Below are positions 1-12,167 of a DNA stretch of 64,000 nt, piece after piece. The stretch comes from Synaphobranchus kaupii. Lineage: Eukaryota; Chordata; Actinopteri; Anguilliformes; Synaphobranchidae. Numbering within the stretch: the first letter of the stretch is position 1; each line of letters starts with the position of its first letter. The DNA is taken from positions 84,939,975-85,003,974 of the forward strand of contig CM056376.1 in NCBI GenBank assembly GCA_029718625.1, written 5' to 3'. Below the pieces are notes generated by a model. The model made no database searches and had not been told where the DNA came from. It saw only the letters and a program-made list of their open reading frames with translations. The position numbers and the translations under genes were made by a program.

Positions 1-108
1 CATATACAGCAGAGTCCACATCCAGTCCATATATAGCAGAGTCCACCTCCAGTCCATATACAGCAGAGTCCACATCCAGTCCATATACAGCAGAGTCCAC
101 CTCCAGTC
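1..108. repeat. 27 bp minisatellite, 4 copies, cut by the window edge
   Basis: The unit contains ATACAGCAGAGTCCACATCC and alternates between ACATCC and ACCTCC variants. It probably continues to the left. Confidence 0.85.
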
Positions 109-3100
109 CCAGATCCTGATTCGTCAACCAGCCCTCCTGGTAGTGGTCATAGTCATGAGACTCTCTCTCCATCTCACTGTCTCTCTGTCTCTCTCTCTCT
201 CTCTTTCTTTTTATCTGTCTGTTCTTCACTTGCCTTCTCTCCCTGTTTCTAGTGTCAATCATTGTAGCTCCGCCTCCTTCCTCTGGGACTGGTGTTCCAT
301 CCCCTGCAGGTCTGACCAGTAATACTGTCTGAGTCCTTCCCCAAAAGACTACACTGTTAAAAATACACGTAGATATTGGCATAACTCCTTCAAAAACAAA
401 TGAATCTCATTTGATGGATAGATGTCCCCAGAATCTCTCATTTACTGTATGACCATTATTTCAGCACATTTCAATTGTTTTATGGAAAGGGTTTTAAAAT
501 CGAAATAGCCACTGTTATATAAAATACTCCTGGAAATAGCAAAGTGTATTAAATAGACTTTAATGTAGCTGAACAACAAATGCTTTCACCAAACTGCCCA
601 GAATGGAAGCAATGAATATAAAGGGCTTTAAAAAAAGTCTTTGTTTAAAAGAAGAAAAACAACATTTCAGTGCTTTTAAACATCACTCTGGCATGTGTGC
701 TGACGTTTAATCTCTTTCAATGTTAGAAGCAAAAAAAATAAAAATTTCCACAGAAGAAAAAAGATTCAATCCACTTAATTTGGAATTTATTGAATTAATT
801 TATTTTTGTATTGTTTGGTTTGCAAGCAGACACTTGCCTTTGGGCGGGAAGGACTGAGTTATTTTCAAACACAACCGTCCTGTAAATTGCCCCCCCCCCC
901 ACCCCCCCCCACTCGCCCCACTTGCCCCATATCACTTCCACATTGTGCCTGGACCCCTGTATTATTTTACCTGTATTATTTTACCTTTGGCAGATGGGCT
1001 TTATCCAGCTTGCCGGGATGACTGCTTGTCTTACCTATAGGAGGACCTTCGTATCCCAGCTGCCCTTTGTTCATGAGTGAACCAGGTTTCCCCAGCCCAA
1101 GACACACACACAAAAGATGTTTTTTTTAATGTATTTCTTTCTTTCTTGAAAGAAAGACAGTCATGATAGCTCTGCCTAACTGTGGGCCACAGAGGGGACC
1201 GTCTGACGGGGATAGACTCTAGAAGATTCCAGCTTTTAATGCCAAAAAAAAAGAATACAGGCATAACAATAGCATGATAATACATTAATGACACTTCAAT
1301 AATACATTGTTTTGCCTATTATTCTTTAATTATAAACATTATCTCGTTGAGTGACATATGTGGAATATATTTTCATAGCTTGCAAATGTTGCATATAGAG
1401 TAGGCATAAAGTACAGAGCATCTCAGAAAATATGAGCTAGTATTTTCTCCACTTTTATACCAGGCACATTTATGCGTACACTATAACATATAATATCAAA
1501 CTGAATACATCTTCAGATATTATATATGCATCTTTGCATATTTACTCCATAACATGTCCTGTTAGTATGTAATGTACTACATCATCTATTTATTTTGATG
1601 TTGATTTCATATTTCACCACCTCTTACTTTTTCAGAAGGGAAAACAAACACTTCCTTAGTCAGTAGCCATAGCCACCCATTAGGTTAAACCTCAACATTC
1701 CTGTAGGAGCCATAGAGGGTATTTTGTATGCACCCATTATTTACCTCTTATTTTATATTTAATTAGTTCCTGTCAATCAAATTTTTGTTCTGGTTTAATG
1801 TGTGCTCCCCTAGAGGTAAGAAAAGGCATAAAGGAGCGTGTTACCGCGGCCTCGGAGAGAGGGCTGGAGGGCATATTGTCTTTTACCGTGCACGCATTAG
1901 GATGTAGCCTTCATGCGTCTGTAACATAGGGAAATATAGGATGTCACTAAATAATTGGTTGTGACAATAGGTTAGACATTTTTGTTAATTAGTTATTCAG
2001 CAACACGTTCTTGTTTCCGTTATTTAATAAACAGATGGTTTGTTTTCCCCACGCTTCTTTTAGAAATTCGTTTGTTTGCACGAGTAAGAAACGTGTATAA
2101 CCAGCTACTGACCAAAAAGCAACAGGAAAACAGGAAGCAAGGAACTTTTGGTCATTACAATGCCTATATTTTCAGCTGACACTTCAAAAGGGATTCTGAC
2201 GGGCGCTTTGTAATAACCTCTCCGTTTGTGTGTTCTGCTCGCGCATTCGCCACGGCAGGTAGCGCGGTGAGATGTGCTCTGCTGGGTATTCACTTCTGAA
2301 TACGCAGCTTCGTTACGTTAAGCTTCAAACGGGAGTTAGGCTACACCACGTAGCCTAGGCTACAATAACCCTTCAAGCAATGGGAGACGGTGTCCGCAAG
2401 ATGTAGGCTACAGGAGGGAGAGCTCCTTAACCTGGTACACCCACCCAAGTGACGCAACACAACGCAGAACACGAGCAAAAATTAATATAATCGCGACGTT
2501 AATGAACCGCAGGGTTAAGAAAGCGGAGCTGGGGAATGCTCAGCCGTCAGGAAGCATCGCAGACAGGAGGCGCGGAGCGGTGTGCCCCGGGGGAGGTTTG
2601 CCCTGTCCTGCTAATAGGCGAGCAGGCGCACCAGTTATACGGTGAGAAGCTGTCATGCGGTGAAGATCCAGACGCACGGTGCGGCCGAGCTTCAGGGCGC
2701 GTGGGCGTCGCTGCGGTGCTGATAGACCCGTCACACACACTACCTGTGACAGGTGCCCAAACCGCTGCTCCTACACACACTCCCCCTTATCCTCCTGCAT
2801 GTATAGGCTACCTGATCCGCTCTTATTTTAAAACTATTTAAATCAAATGTAGGCTACATGCATTCATCAAAACCACAATAATCATTTTATGATTAAAAAA
2901 AGCCAATAGAGTAGGCTGTAGTAATATTGACAAGATATAGATACGAAATAATTTAAAGTTCACAAAATGAAACCGTAATATTGTGTTCCATATTGTCATG
3001 TGAAAACAATATTGCAAGCTTTAAGGCTGCCTGGTTTTTTAACAATCGCATATTTCGGCGCATATGCTTCCTGGCAGAGATTTCTGTCATTATTTCACAC

Positions 3101-3346
3101 GTGAATTGGTAGGAATAAAAGATGGCAATTAAACACAATGTCCTCCCTCCCTTTGTCCTCCCTCCCTTTCTGTCTGGCACCGAATAAACAGGAGGAAGAG
3201 GGGGAGGAGGAGGGGAGAAAGAGAGAGAAAGATGGATAGAGATATGGAGAGAGAAGGAGAGAGAGAGAGCCAATAGTGTTAGGGGAGAACAGCAGTGCCC
3301 TGGGGGACCGGAGAGGCGTTGTGATCAGAGAGCATCCACAGGGACC
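109..3346. other. no gene recognised
   Basis: Mostly AT-rich unique-looking sequence. It has a pyrimidine tract near 170-215, a C run near 890-911 and a purine tract at about 3190-3270. A more GC-rich stretch with CpGs lies at 1830-2750. Short open frames show no family I know. Confidence 0.5.
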
Positions 3347-3366
3347 GGGGGGGGGGGGGGGGGGGG
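3347..3366 (+). repeat. G homopolymer (20)
   Basis: Twenty G residues lie about 100 bp before the large minisatellite. Confidence 0.95.
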
Positions 3367-3470
3367 TTGGGTGTGCGCTTGACTGCCAGAACTATTGCCG
3401 GCACAATCCACACTTCCAGCCCCAGAAAGGACCGTCAACTGGAAATGTTCAGGAAAATATCGAGGCGGGC

Positions 3471-6400
3471 GCTAATATTCAGCGTGTGTGTGGAGCTGGG
3501 CCTGGGGCTAATATTCAGCGTGTGTGGGGAGCTGGGTCTGGGGCTAATATTCAGCGTGTGTGGGGAGCTGGGTCTGGGGCTAATATTCAGCGTGTGTGGG
3601 GAGCTGGGTCTGGGGCTAATATTCAGCGTGTGTGGGGAGCTGGGTCTGGGGCTAATATTCAGCGTGTGTGTGTGGAGCGGGGCCTGGGGCTAATATTCAG
3701 CGTGTGTGTGGAGCTGGGTCTGGGGCTAATATTCAGCGTGTGTGGGGAGCTGGGTCTGGGGCTAATATTCAGCGTGTGTGGGGAGCTGGGTCTGGGGCTA
3801 ATATTCAGCGTGTGTGTGTGGAGCGGGGTCTGGGGCTAATATTCAGCGTGTGTGGGGAGCTGGGTCTGGGGCTAATATTCAGCGTGTGTGTGGGGAGCTG
3901 GGTCTGGGGCTAATATTCAGCGTGTGTGGGGAGCTGGGTCTGGGGCTAATATTCAGCGTGTGTGGGGAGCTGGGTCTGGGGCTAATATTCAGCGTGTGTG
4001 TGTGGAGCGGGGTCTGGGGCTAATATTCAGCGTGTGTGTGGGGAGCTGGGTCTGGGGCTAATATTCAGCGTGTGTGGGGAGCTGGGTCTGGGACTAATAT
4101 TCAGCGTGTGTGGGGAGCTGGGTCTGGGGCTAATATTCAGCGTGTGTGGGGAGCTGGGTCTGGGGCTAATATTCAGCGTGTGTGTGGAGCGGGGTCTGGG
4201 GCTAATATTCAGCGTGTGTGGGGAGCTGGGTCTGGGGCTAATATTCAGCGTGTGTGTGGGGAGCTGGGTCTGGGGCTAATATTCAGCGTGTGTGTGTGGA
4301 GCGGGGTCTGGGGCTAATATTCAGCGTGTGTGTGTGGAGCGGGGTCTGGGGCTAATATTCAGCGTGTGTGGGGAGCTGGGTCTGGGGCTAATATTCAGCG
4401 TGTGTGTGGAGCGGGGTCTGGGGCTAATATTCAGCGTGTGTGTGGGGAGCTGGGTCTGGGGCTAATATTCAGCGTGTGTGTGGGGAGCTGGGCCTGGGGC
4501 TAATATTCAGCGTGTGTGTGTGGAGCGGGGTCTGGGGCTAATATTCAGCGTGTGTGTGGGGAGCTGGGTCTGGGGCTAATATTCAATATTCAGCGTGTGT
4601 GGGGAGCTGGGTCTGGGGCTAATATTCAGCGTGTGTGTGTGGAGCGGGGTCTGGGGCTAATATTCAGCGTGTGTGTGGGGAGCTGGGTCTGGGGCTAATA
4701 TTCAGCGTGTGTGGGGAGCTGGGTCTGGGGCTAATATTCAGCGTGTGTGGGGAGCTGGGTCTGGGGCTAATATTCAGCGTGTGTGGGGAGCTGGGTCTGG
4801 GGCTAATATTCAGCGTGTGTGTGGGGAGCTGGGTCTGGGGCTAATATTCAGCGTGTGTGGGGAGCTGGGTCTGGGGCTAATATTCAGCGTGTGTGGGGAG
4901 CTGGGTCTGGGGCTGATATTCAGCGTGTGTGGGGAGCTGGGTCTGGGGCTAATATTCAGCGTGTGTGTGTGGAGCTGGGTCTGGGGCTAATATTCAGCGT
5001 GTGTGGGGAGCTGGGTCTGGGGCTAATATTCAGCGTGTGTGTGTGGAGCGGGGTCTGGGGCTAATATTCAGCGTGTGTGTGGGGAGCTGGGTCTGGGGCT
5101 AATATTCAGCGTGTGTGGGGAGCTGGGTCTGGGGCTAATATTCAGCGTGTGTGTGTGTGGAGCGGGGTCTGGGGCTAATATTCAGCGTGTGTGTGGGGAG
5201 CTGGGTCTGGGGCTAATATTCAGCGTGTGTGGGGAGCTGGGTCTGGGGCTAATATTCAGCGTGTGTGTGTGGAGCGGGGCCTGGGGCTAATATTCAGCGT
5301 GTGTGTGGAGCTGGGTCTGGGGCTAATATTCAGCGTGTGTGGGGAGCTGGGTCTGGGGCTAATATTCAGCGTGTGTGTGTGGAGCGGGGTCTGGGGCTAA
5401 TATTCAGCGTGTGTGGGGAGCTGGGTCTGGGGCTAATATTCAGCGTGTGTGTGGGGAGCTGGGTCTGGGGCTAATATTCAGCGTGTGTGGGGAGCTGGGT
5501 CTGGGGCTAATATTCAGCGTGTGTGTGGGGAGCTGGGCCTGGGGCTAATATTCAGCGTGTGTGTGTGGAGCGGGGTCTGGGGCTAATATTCAGCGTGTGT
5601 GTGGGGAGCTGGGTCTGGGGCTAATATTCAGCGTGTGTGGGGAGCTGGGTCTGGGGCTAATATTCAGCGTGTGTGTGTGGAGCGGGGTCTGGGGCTAATA
5701 TTCAGCGTGTGTGTGGGGAGCTGGGTCTGGGGCTAATATTCAGCGTGTGTGGGGAGCTGGGTCTGGGGCTAATATTCAGCGTGTGTGGGGAGCTGGGTCT
5801 GGGGCTAATATTCAGCGTGTGTGGGGAGCTGGGTCTGGGGCTAATATTCAGCGTGTGTGTGGAGCGGGGTCTGGGGCTAATATTCAGCGTGTGTGGGGAG
5901 CTGGGTCTGGGGCTAATATTCAGCGTGTGTGTGGGGAGCTGGGTCTGGGGCTAATATTCAGCGTGTGTGTGGGGAGCTGGGCCTGGGGCTAATATTCAGC
6001 GTGTGTGTGGGGAGCTGGGTCTGGGGCTAATATTCAGCGTGTGTGTGTGGAGCGGGGTCTGGGGCTAATATTCAGCGTGTGTGTGTGGAGCGGGGTCTGG
6101 GGCTAATATTCAGCGTGTGTGTGTGGAGCGGGGTCTGGGGCTAATATTCAGCGTGTGTGGGGAGCTGGGTCTGGGGCTAATATTCAGCGTGTGTGTGGAG
6201 CGGGGTCTGGGGCTAATATTCAGCGTGTGTGTGGGGAGCTGGGCCTGGGGCTAATATTCAGCGTGTGTGTGTGGAGCGGGGTCTGGGGCTAATATTCAGC
6301 GTGTGTGTGGGGAGCTGGGTCTGGGGCTAATATTCAGCGTGTGTGGGGAGCTGGGTCTGGGGCTAATATTCAGCGTGTGTGTGTGGAGCGGGGTCTGGGG

Positions 6401-8387
6401 CTAATATTCAGCGTGTGTGTGGGGAGCTGGGTCTGGGGCTAATATTCAGCGTGTGTGGGGAGCTGGGTCTGGGGCTAATATTCAGCGTGTGTGGGGAGCT
6501 GGGTCTGGGGCTAATATTCAGCGTGTGTGGGGGGAGCTGGGTCTGGGGCTAATATTCAGCGTGTGTGTGGAGTGGGGTCTGGGGCTAATATTCAGCGTGT
6601 GTGTGGGGAGCTGGGCCTGGGGCTAATATTCAGCGTGTGTGTGGAGCGGGGTCTGGGGCTAATATTCAGCGTGTGTGTGTGGAGCTGGGTCTGGGGCTAA
6701 TATTCAGCGTGTGTGGGGAGCGGGGTCTGTGGCTAATATTCAGCGTGTGTGTGGAGAGCTGGGTCTGGGGCTAATGTTCAGCGTGTGTGTGGGGAGCTGG
6801 GCCTGGGGCTAATATTCAGCGTGTGTGTGGAGCTGGGTCTGGGGCTAATATTCAGCGTGTGTGTGGGGAGCTGGGCCTGGGGCTAATATTCAGCGTGTGT
6901 GTGGGGAGCTGGGTCTGGGGCTAATATTCAGCGTGTGTGTGGAGCTGGGTCTGGGGCTAATATTCAGCGTGTGTGTGGAGCGGGGTCTGGGGCTAATATT
7001 CAGCGTGTGTGGGGAGCTGGGCCTGGGGCTAATATTCAGCGTGTGTGTGGGGAGCTGGGTCTGGGGCTAATATTCAGCGTGTGTGTGGAGCGGGGTCTGG
7101 GGCTAATATTCAGCGTGTGTGTGGAGCGGGGTCTGGGGCTAATATTCAGCGTGTGTGGGGAGCTGGGTCTGGGGCTAATATTCAGCGTGTGTGTGGGGAG
7201 CTGGGTCTGGGGCCAATATTCAGCGTGTGTGTGGGGAGCTGGGTCTGGGGCTAATATTCAGCATGTGTGTGGGGAGCTGGGCCTGGGGCTAATATTCAGC
7301 GTCTGTGGGGAGCTGGGTCTGGGGCCAATATTCAGCGTGTGTGTGGGGAGCTGGGTCTGGGGCTAATATTCAGCGTGTGTGTGGGGAGCTGGGCCTGGGG
7401 CTAATATTCAGCGTGTGTGTGGGGAGCTGGGCCTGGGGCTAATATTCAGCGTGTGTGGGGAGCTGGGTCTGGGGCTAATATTCAGCGTGTGTGGGGAGCT
7501 GGGCCTGGGGCTAATATTCAGCGTGTGTGGGGAGCTGGGCCTGGGGCTAATATTCAGCGTGTGTGTGGAGCGGGGTCTGGGGCTAATATTCAGCGTGTGT
7601 GTGGGGAGCTGGGCCTGGGGCTAATATTCAGCGTGTGTGTGGAGCTGGGCCTGGGGCTAATATTCAGCGTGTGTGTGGAGCTGGGTCTGGGGCTAATATT
7701 CAGCGTGTGTGTGGGGAGCTGGGTCTGGGGCTAATATTCAGCGTGTGTGTGGAGCTGGGTCTGGGGCTAATATTCAGCGTGTGTGTGGAGCGGGGTCTGG
7801 GGCTAATATTCAGCGTGTGTGTGGGGAGCTGGGTCTGGGGCTAATATTCAGCGTGTGTGGGGAGCTGGGCCTGGGGCTAATATTCAGCGTGTGTGTGGGG
7901 AGCTGGGTCTGGGGCTAATATTCAGCGTGTGTGTGGAGCGGGGTCTGGGGCTAATATTCAGCGTGTGTGTGGAGCGGGGTCTGGGGCTAATATTCAGCGT
8001 GTGTGGGGAGCTGGGTCTGGGGCTAATATTCAGCGTGTGTGTGGGGAGCTGGGTCTGGGGCCAATATTCAGCGTGTGTGTGGGGAGCTGGGTCTGGGGCT
8101 AATATTCAGCGTGTGTGTTGGGAGCTGGGCCTGGGGCTAATATTCAGCATGTGTGGGGAGCTGGGTCTGGGGCTAATATTCAGCGTGTGTGTGGAGTGGG
8201 GTCTGGGGCTAATATTCAGCGTGTGTGTGGGGAGCTGGGCCTGGGGCTAATATTCAGCGTGTGTGTGGAGCGGGGTCTGGGGCTAATATTCAGCGTGTGT
8301 GTGGAGCGGGGTCTGGGGCTAATATTCAGCGTGTGTGTGGGGAGCTGGACGTGGGGCTAATATTCAGCGTGTGTGTGGGGAGCTGGA
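3471..8387. repeat. giant 36-38 bp minisatellite, about 130 copies
   Basis: The unit is GCTAATATTCAGCGTGTGTG followed by GGGAGCTGGGTCTGGG. Three sites vary together: the number of GT dinucleotides, GAGCTGGG versus GAGCGGGG, and GTCTGG versus GCCTGG. The 36 bp forms keep frame, which explains the many open frames without any protein being implied. Identical multi-unit blocks recur at 3998-4279 and 5673-5954, and at 7045-7254 and 7893-8102. Confidence 0.97.
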
Positions 8388-8922
8388 GGTTTATTAGCAC
8401 GCGCAGAGCTTTAGCGCTTCAGGTTTATTAGCATGCGCGTAGCTTTAGCGCTTCAGGTTTATTAGCACGCGCGGAGCTTTAGCGCTTCAGGTTTATTAGC
8501 ATGCGCGGAGCTTTAGCGCTTCAGGTTTATTAGCATGCGCGGAGCTTTAGCGCTTCAGGTTTATTAGCATGCGCGTAGCTTTAGCGCTTCAGGTTTATTA
8601 GCATGCGCGGAGCTTTAGCGCTTCAGGTTTATTAGCGCACGGAGCTTTAGCGCTTCAGGTTTATTAGCATGCGCGTAGCTTTAGCGCTTCAGGTTTATTA
8701 GCACGCGCGGAGCTTTAGCGCTTCAGGTTTATTAGCATGCGCGGAGCTTTAGCGCTTCAGGTTTATTAGCATGCGCGGAGCTTTAGCGCTTCAGGTTTAT
8801 TAGCGCGCGGAGCTTTAGCGCTTCAGGTTTATTAGCGCGCGGAGCTTTAGCGCTTCAGGTTTATTAGCGCGCGGAGCTTTAGCGCTTCAGGTTTATTAGC
8901 ACGCGCGGAGCTTTAGCGCTTC
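8387..8922. repeat. 34 bp minisatellite, about 16 copies
   Basis: The unit is AGGTTTATTAGCATGCGCGG followed by AGCTTTAGCGCTTC. Several copies have a contracted GCGCGC core. It follows the 36 bp array directly. Confidence 0.95.
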
Positions 8923-9057
8923 TGGTTCACTGTGTGTGAGGAGCCTGGTGCTAATATTAGCGCGCGGAGCTTTAGCGCTTCAGGTTCACTGTGTGTGAGT
9001 AGCCTGGTGCTAATATTAGCATGCGCGGAGCTTTAGCGCTTCAGGTTCACTGTGTGT
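8922..9057. repeat. composite ~60 bp units bridging the two minisatellites
   Basis: Two units combine GGTTCACTGTGTGTGAGGAG and CCTGGTGCTAATATTAGC with the GCGGAGCTTTAGCGCTTC half of the 34 bp unit. The CTAATATT and TGTGTG parts resemble the 36 bp unit. Confidence 0.85.
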
Positions 9058-9847
9058 TAAACACACCTGAGGCAGCAGGCCTGGACTCGACAAATGATCG
9101 AATGGGATGTGGAAAGTAATTTTATTTATTTACTTTTTACATGAAAGCATTTAATAACTTTTTCTTAACTTCCTGTTTCTCTACCATGGGGTGCATTCTC
9201 TTCAAGCTATGAGTAAAGCCTAAATGTGGCTTATGGGTAAAGCATAAATGTGGCTTATGAGTAATGCATAAATATGGGTTTAGTAGGCAGTATTACCGGT
9301 ATTTCCCCTCACAGGTGACTTTGATGGAAACACCTGAGGCGCTGGCTTGCCTTTGAAGACCTTGCCTGCTATTTACCTGCACCCGTATTTATTCACCCCA
9401 GGTAACCCCAGATAACCAGTGTTGAAGTTTCAAAAGAAACTCTGAAAGGTGATCTTTGAAGGAAGAATAGCAGGTTTGGCGCTCTCTTGGTCCTAAATGC
9501 TGACCTGGGGGTTTCATGCATGAATGTATTATTCTCAAGTCCAGGGATCTGGAAGGCTATGGCCTGCTTTGTTTCCCCGTTCCACAAGAATCGCAATTTG
9601 TAAAATATGTATTTCCACATTCCACACTTACAGCAAATATAGGCCTGTTTACCCCGCCCATATGCAAATGGTAACCTGGAAACACATCCAGTGTGATCTA
9701 TAGCAGCTGTTCTCTGTAATTCAGTGCAGCTTCAACCCTCAATTTACATCTGTGGGAAAATGCAAGTTCTGGGCCAGTGTGAAATCAACATGGCAGGTCG
9801 GACTTTTACACATGGAAGTCAGGAACTGCTGTAAACTCTGTTTCTAC
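9058..9847. other. no gene recognised
   Basis: Unique-looking sequence with three short copies of a TAAATGTGGCTTATG-type word at about 9205-9265. Nothing else is identifiable. Confidence 0.5.
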
Positions 9848-10061
9848 CTTTCCTAATCTAACATGTCAGATGTGTCTTTCCTAATCTAACATGTCCGATG
9901 CATCTTTCCTAATCTAACATGTCCGATGCGCCTTTCCTAATCTAACATGTCCGATGCATATTTCCTAATCCAACATGTCTGATGCGTCTTTCCTAATCCA
10001 ACATGTCAGATGCGTCTTTCCTAATCCAATATGTCTGATGCGTCTTTCCTAATCCAACATG
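9848..10061. repeat. 28 bp minisatellite, about 8 copies
   Basis: The unit contains CTTTCCTAATCTAACATGTC and then a variable GATGCRTC part. Confidence 0.92.
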
Positions 10062-10130
10062 CTGCATAAGATCTGCAGGTATTTCTCTGGAATGCCACTC
10101 AAAAGCTACACATCCTGCTTTTGCACCACT

Positions 10131-10549
10131 GTGTACAGTCATGTAGCATTATAACATTGTGTACAGTCATGTAGCATTATAACATTGTGTACAGTCATGT
10201 AGCATTATAACATTATGTACAGTCATGTAGCATTATAACATTGTGTACAGTCATGTAGCATTATAACATTGTGTACAGTCATGTAGCATTATAACATTAT
10301 GTACAGTCATGTAGCATTATAACATTGAGTACAGTCATGTAGCATTATAACATTGTGTACAGTAATGTAGCATTATAACATTGAGTACAGTCATTTAGCA
10401 TTATAACATTGTGTACAGTCATGTAGCATTATAACATTGTGTACAGTCATGTAGCATTATAACATTGTGTACAGTCATGTAGCATTATAACATTGTGTAC
10501 AGTAATGTAGCACTATAACATTGTGTACAGTTATGCACCATTATAACAT
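10131..10549. repeat. 28 bp minisatellite, 15 copies
   Basis: The unit contains GTACAGTCATGTAGCATTAT and then AACATTGT. Copies differ at one or two bases. Confidence 0.95.
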
Positions 10550-10920
10550 CGTTGCTTTAGGGCCCGAGTACCAACACTGCCATTATTAATATACAGTTTT
10601 GTTAATTTGTTAATATTAAGCACTTCAGCTGTTTGCTCTGTCGCAGTCTTGCTCAGATCTCTCTGTCTGTAATGTGGCAGGCCTGGACCAGAAGGTGCTG
10701 TTACACCCCCTATGTCTCTGAAGAAAGAGATAATTCTCCAAGTTTCACCATCTTACCACCAGGTCTGTCCATTTCCATAGGGGGAAACATTATCCGATGG
10801 CTGAATTTAGCCCTGTCAGATACCGTTCCCCCTATGGGCTGTTACAACTGGTACTGGTATTTTTCCAAGATAACTGTTCTGGTCGTCTGGTGTTGAAAAC
10901 ACTTTTTATTAGGGTGGGGC

Positions 10921-11124
10921 GAGTGTAGAATGGTTAGGTTTAGGTTAGGGTTAAGAGAGTGTAGAATGGTTAGGTTTAGGTTAGGGTTAAGAGAGTGTAG
11001 AATGGTTAGGTTTAGGTTAGGGTTAAGAGAGTGTAGAATGGTTAGGTTTAGGTTAGGGTTAAGAGAGTGTAGAATGGTTAGGTTTAGTTTAGGGTTAAGA
11101 GTGTGTAGAATGGTTAGGTTTAGG
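10921..11124. repeat. 36 bp minisatellite with telomere-like words, 6 copies
   Basis: The unit contains GGTTAGGTTTAGGTTAGGGT and then TAAGAGAGTGTAGAAT. TTAGGG and TTTAGG words recall the vertebrate telomere repeat. Confidence 0.93.
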
Positions 11125-11644
11125 CAGTGTTCATTTTGTCAACCTGAAAAAAATTAAAACATTTTAGTAAATGGCATTTTTTTTTATGAATACGAGAAAA
11201 TGTTATATGAGGAAATTGATTTTAGAGAATAAAAACTGTGACTAAATCCCTTCCTAATATTGTTGACAAATAAAGATTTGACGAAAAAGGATATTAGAAT
11301 ATGAAAACTGTAACTAAATCTGTTTCTTATCATCGTTGACGGAAAAGAACAAGATTAAAACATATATTTCAAAATAAAAACGTGACCAAACCTGTTTATG
11401 TTATCGTTGAAGTAAAAATAGATGAAAATGTATATTTCTAAATAAAAACAGTAACGAAATCTAATATGTATTAGACCTCAAAAGAGAGAGGTGACGCCAA
11501 TTGACGAATATGCATTCTCGTCATTGATTGGATTAATTTAAACTCCTCTTTCTGCTTACCTGCCTGTTATTCGCGCGAACTTCAAAAAAGCAAAGCAACT
11601 AACGTGAGGGGGTGACAGGTAATACTAGCATAAGCCTACACTAG

Positions 11645-11830
11645 TATGTCAAAAGTTGGAAGGAAGAAAAGGATGGATATATGGACTCCATATATGATGA
11701 GAAGGAACGGAACCTGAATGTGCTGTTGTAACAGGAGAAGAAATATGCGGTGAAAAACACCACGAATCTGAAGAGGCAACTAAAGTTACATCACGCAGAT
11801 ATTTATATTTATGCCAAGGTCATTTTTGGC
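11645..11830 (+). pseudogene. hAT BED-finger remnant
   Basis: The sequence reads MSKVGRKKRMDIW, then (after frame changes) IYDEKERN, ECAVVTGEEICGEK and KNTTNLKRQLKLHHADIY. The two cysteines and the NTTNLKRQLK-x-HH pattern are those of a BED zinc finger at the N-terminus of hAT transposases. Several frameshifts and a stop make it dead. Confidence 0.65.
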
Positions 11831-12167
11831 ATAAATTACCTTGGGGGGGGCAATATCAATTTTTATTAGGCCTAACTCTGGGCGCGGCATTGTCAGAGTT
11901 TAGGGCAGTGTTCTAAATCTTGTATTAGGCGCATTTTTTAAATTGTTTTGTGAAGTATTTTGTACGTCATTTTTTATTGTCTAGTCGACATCACTAACAA
12001 TGTTCAATAGGCCTACATTTCAGTTTGCATTTGAACTTTTTTTTTGCAAAGTATCCCACCTGCTGTTTCACTCAACGCATTATAAATGGATTTCGAGATA
12101 TGATAGTGATTATATATGGAAGACCAAATGTGACAGAGTTGAAACAATTTATATATTTCAAAACGAC

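Noticed and set aside
3276..8431. Many overlapping open frames encoding GANIQRV- and LGLIFSV-type repeats
   Set aside because: They are translations of a 36-38 bp minisatellite in several frames at once. No single frame persists, and no signal, domain or splice context supports a protein.
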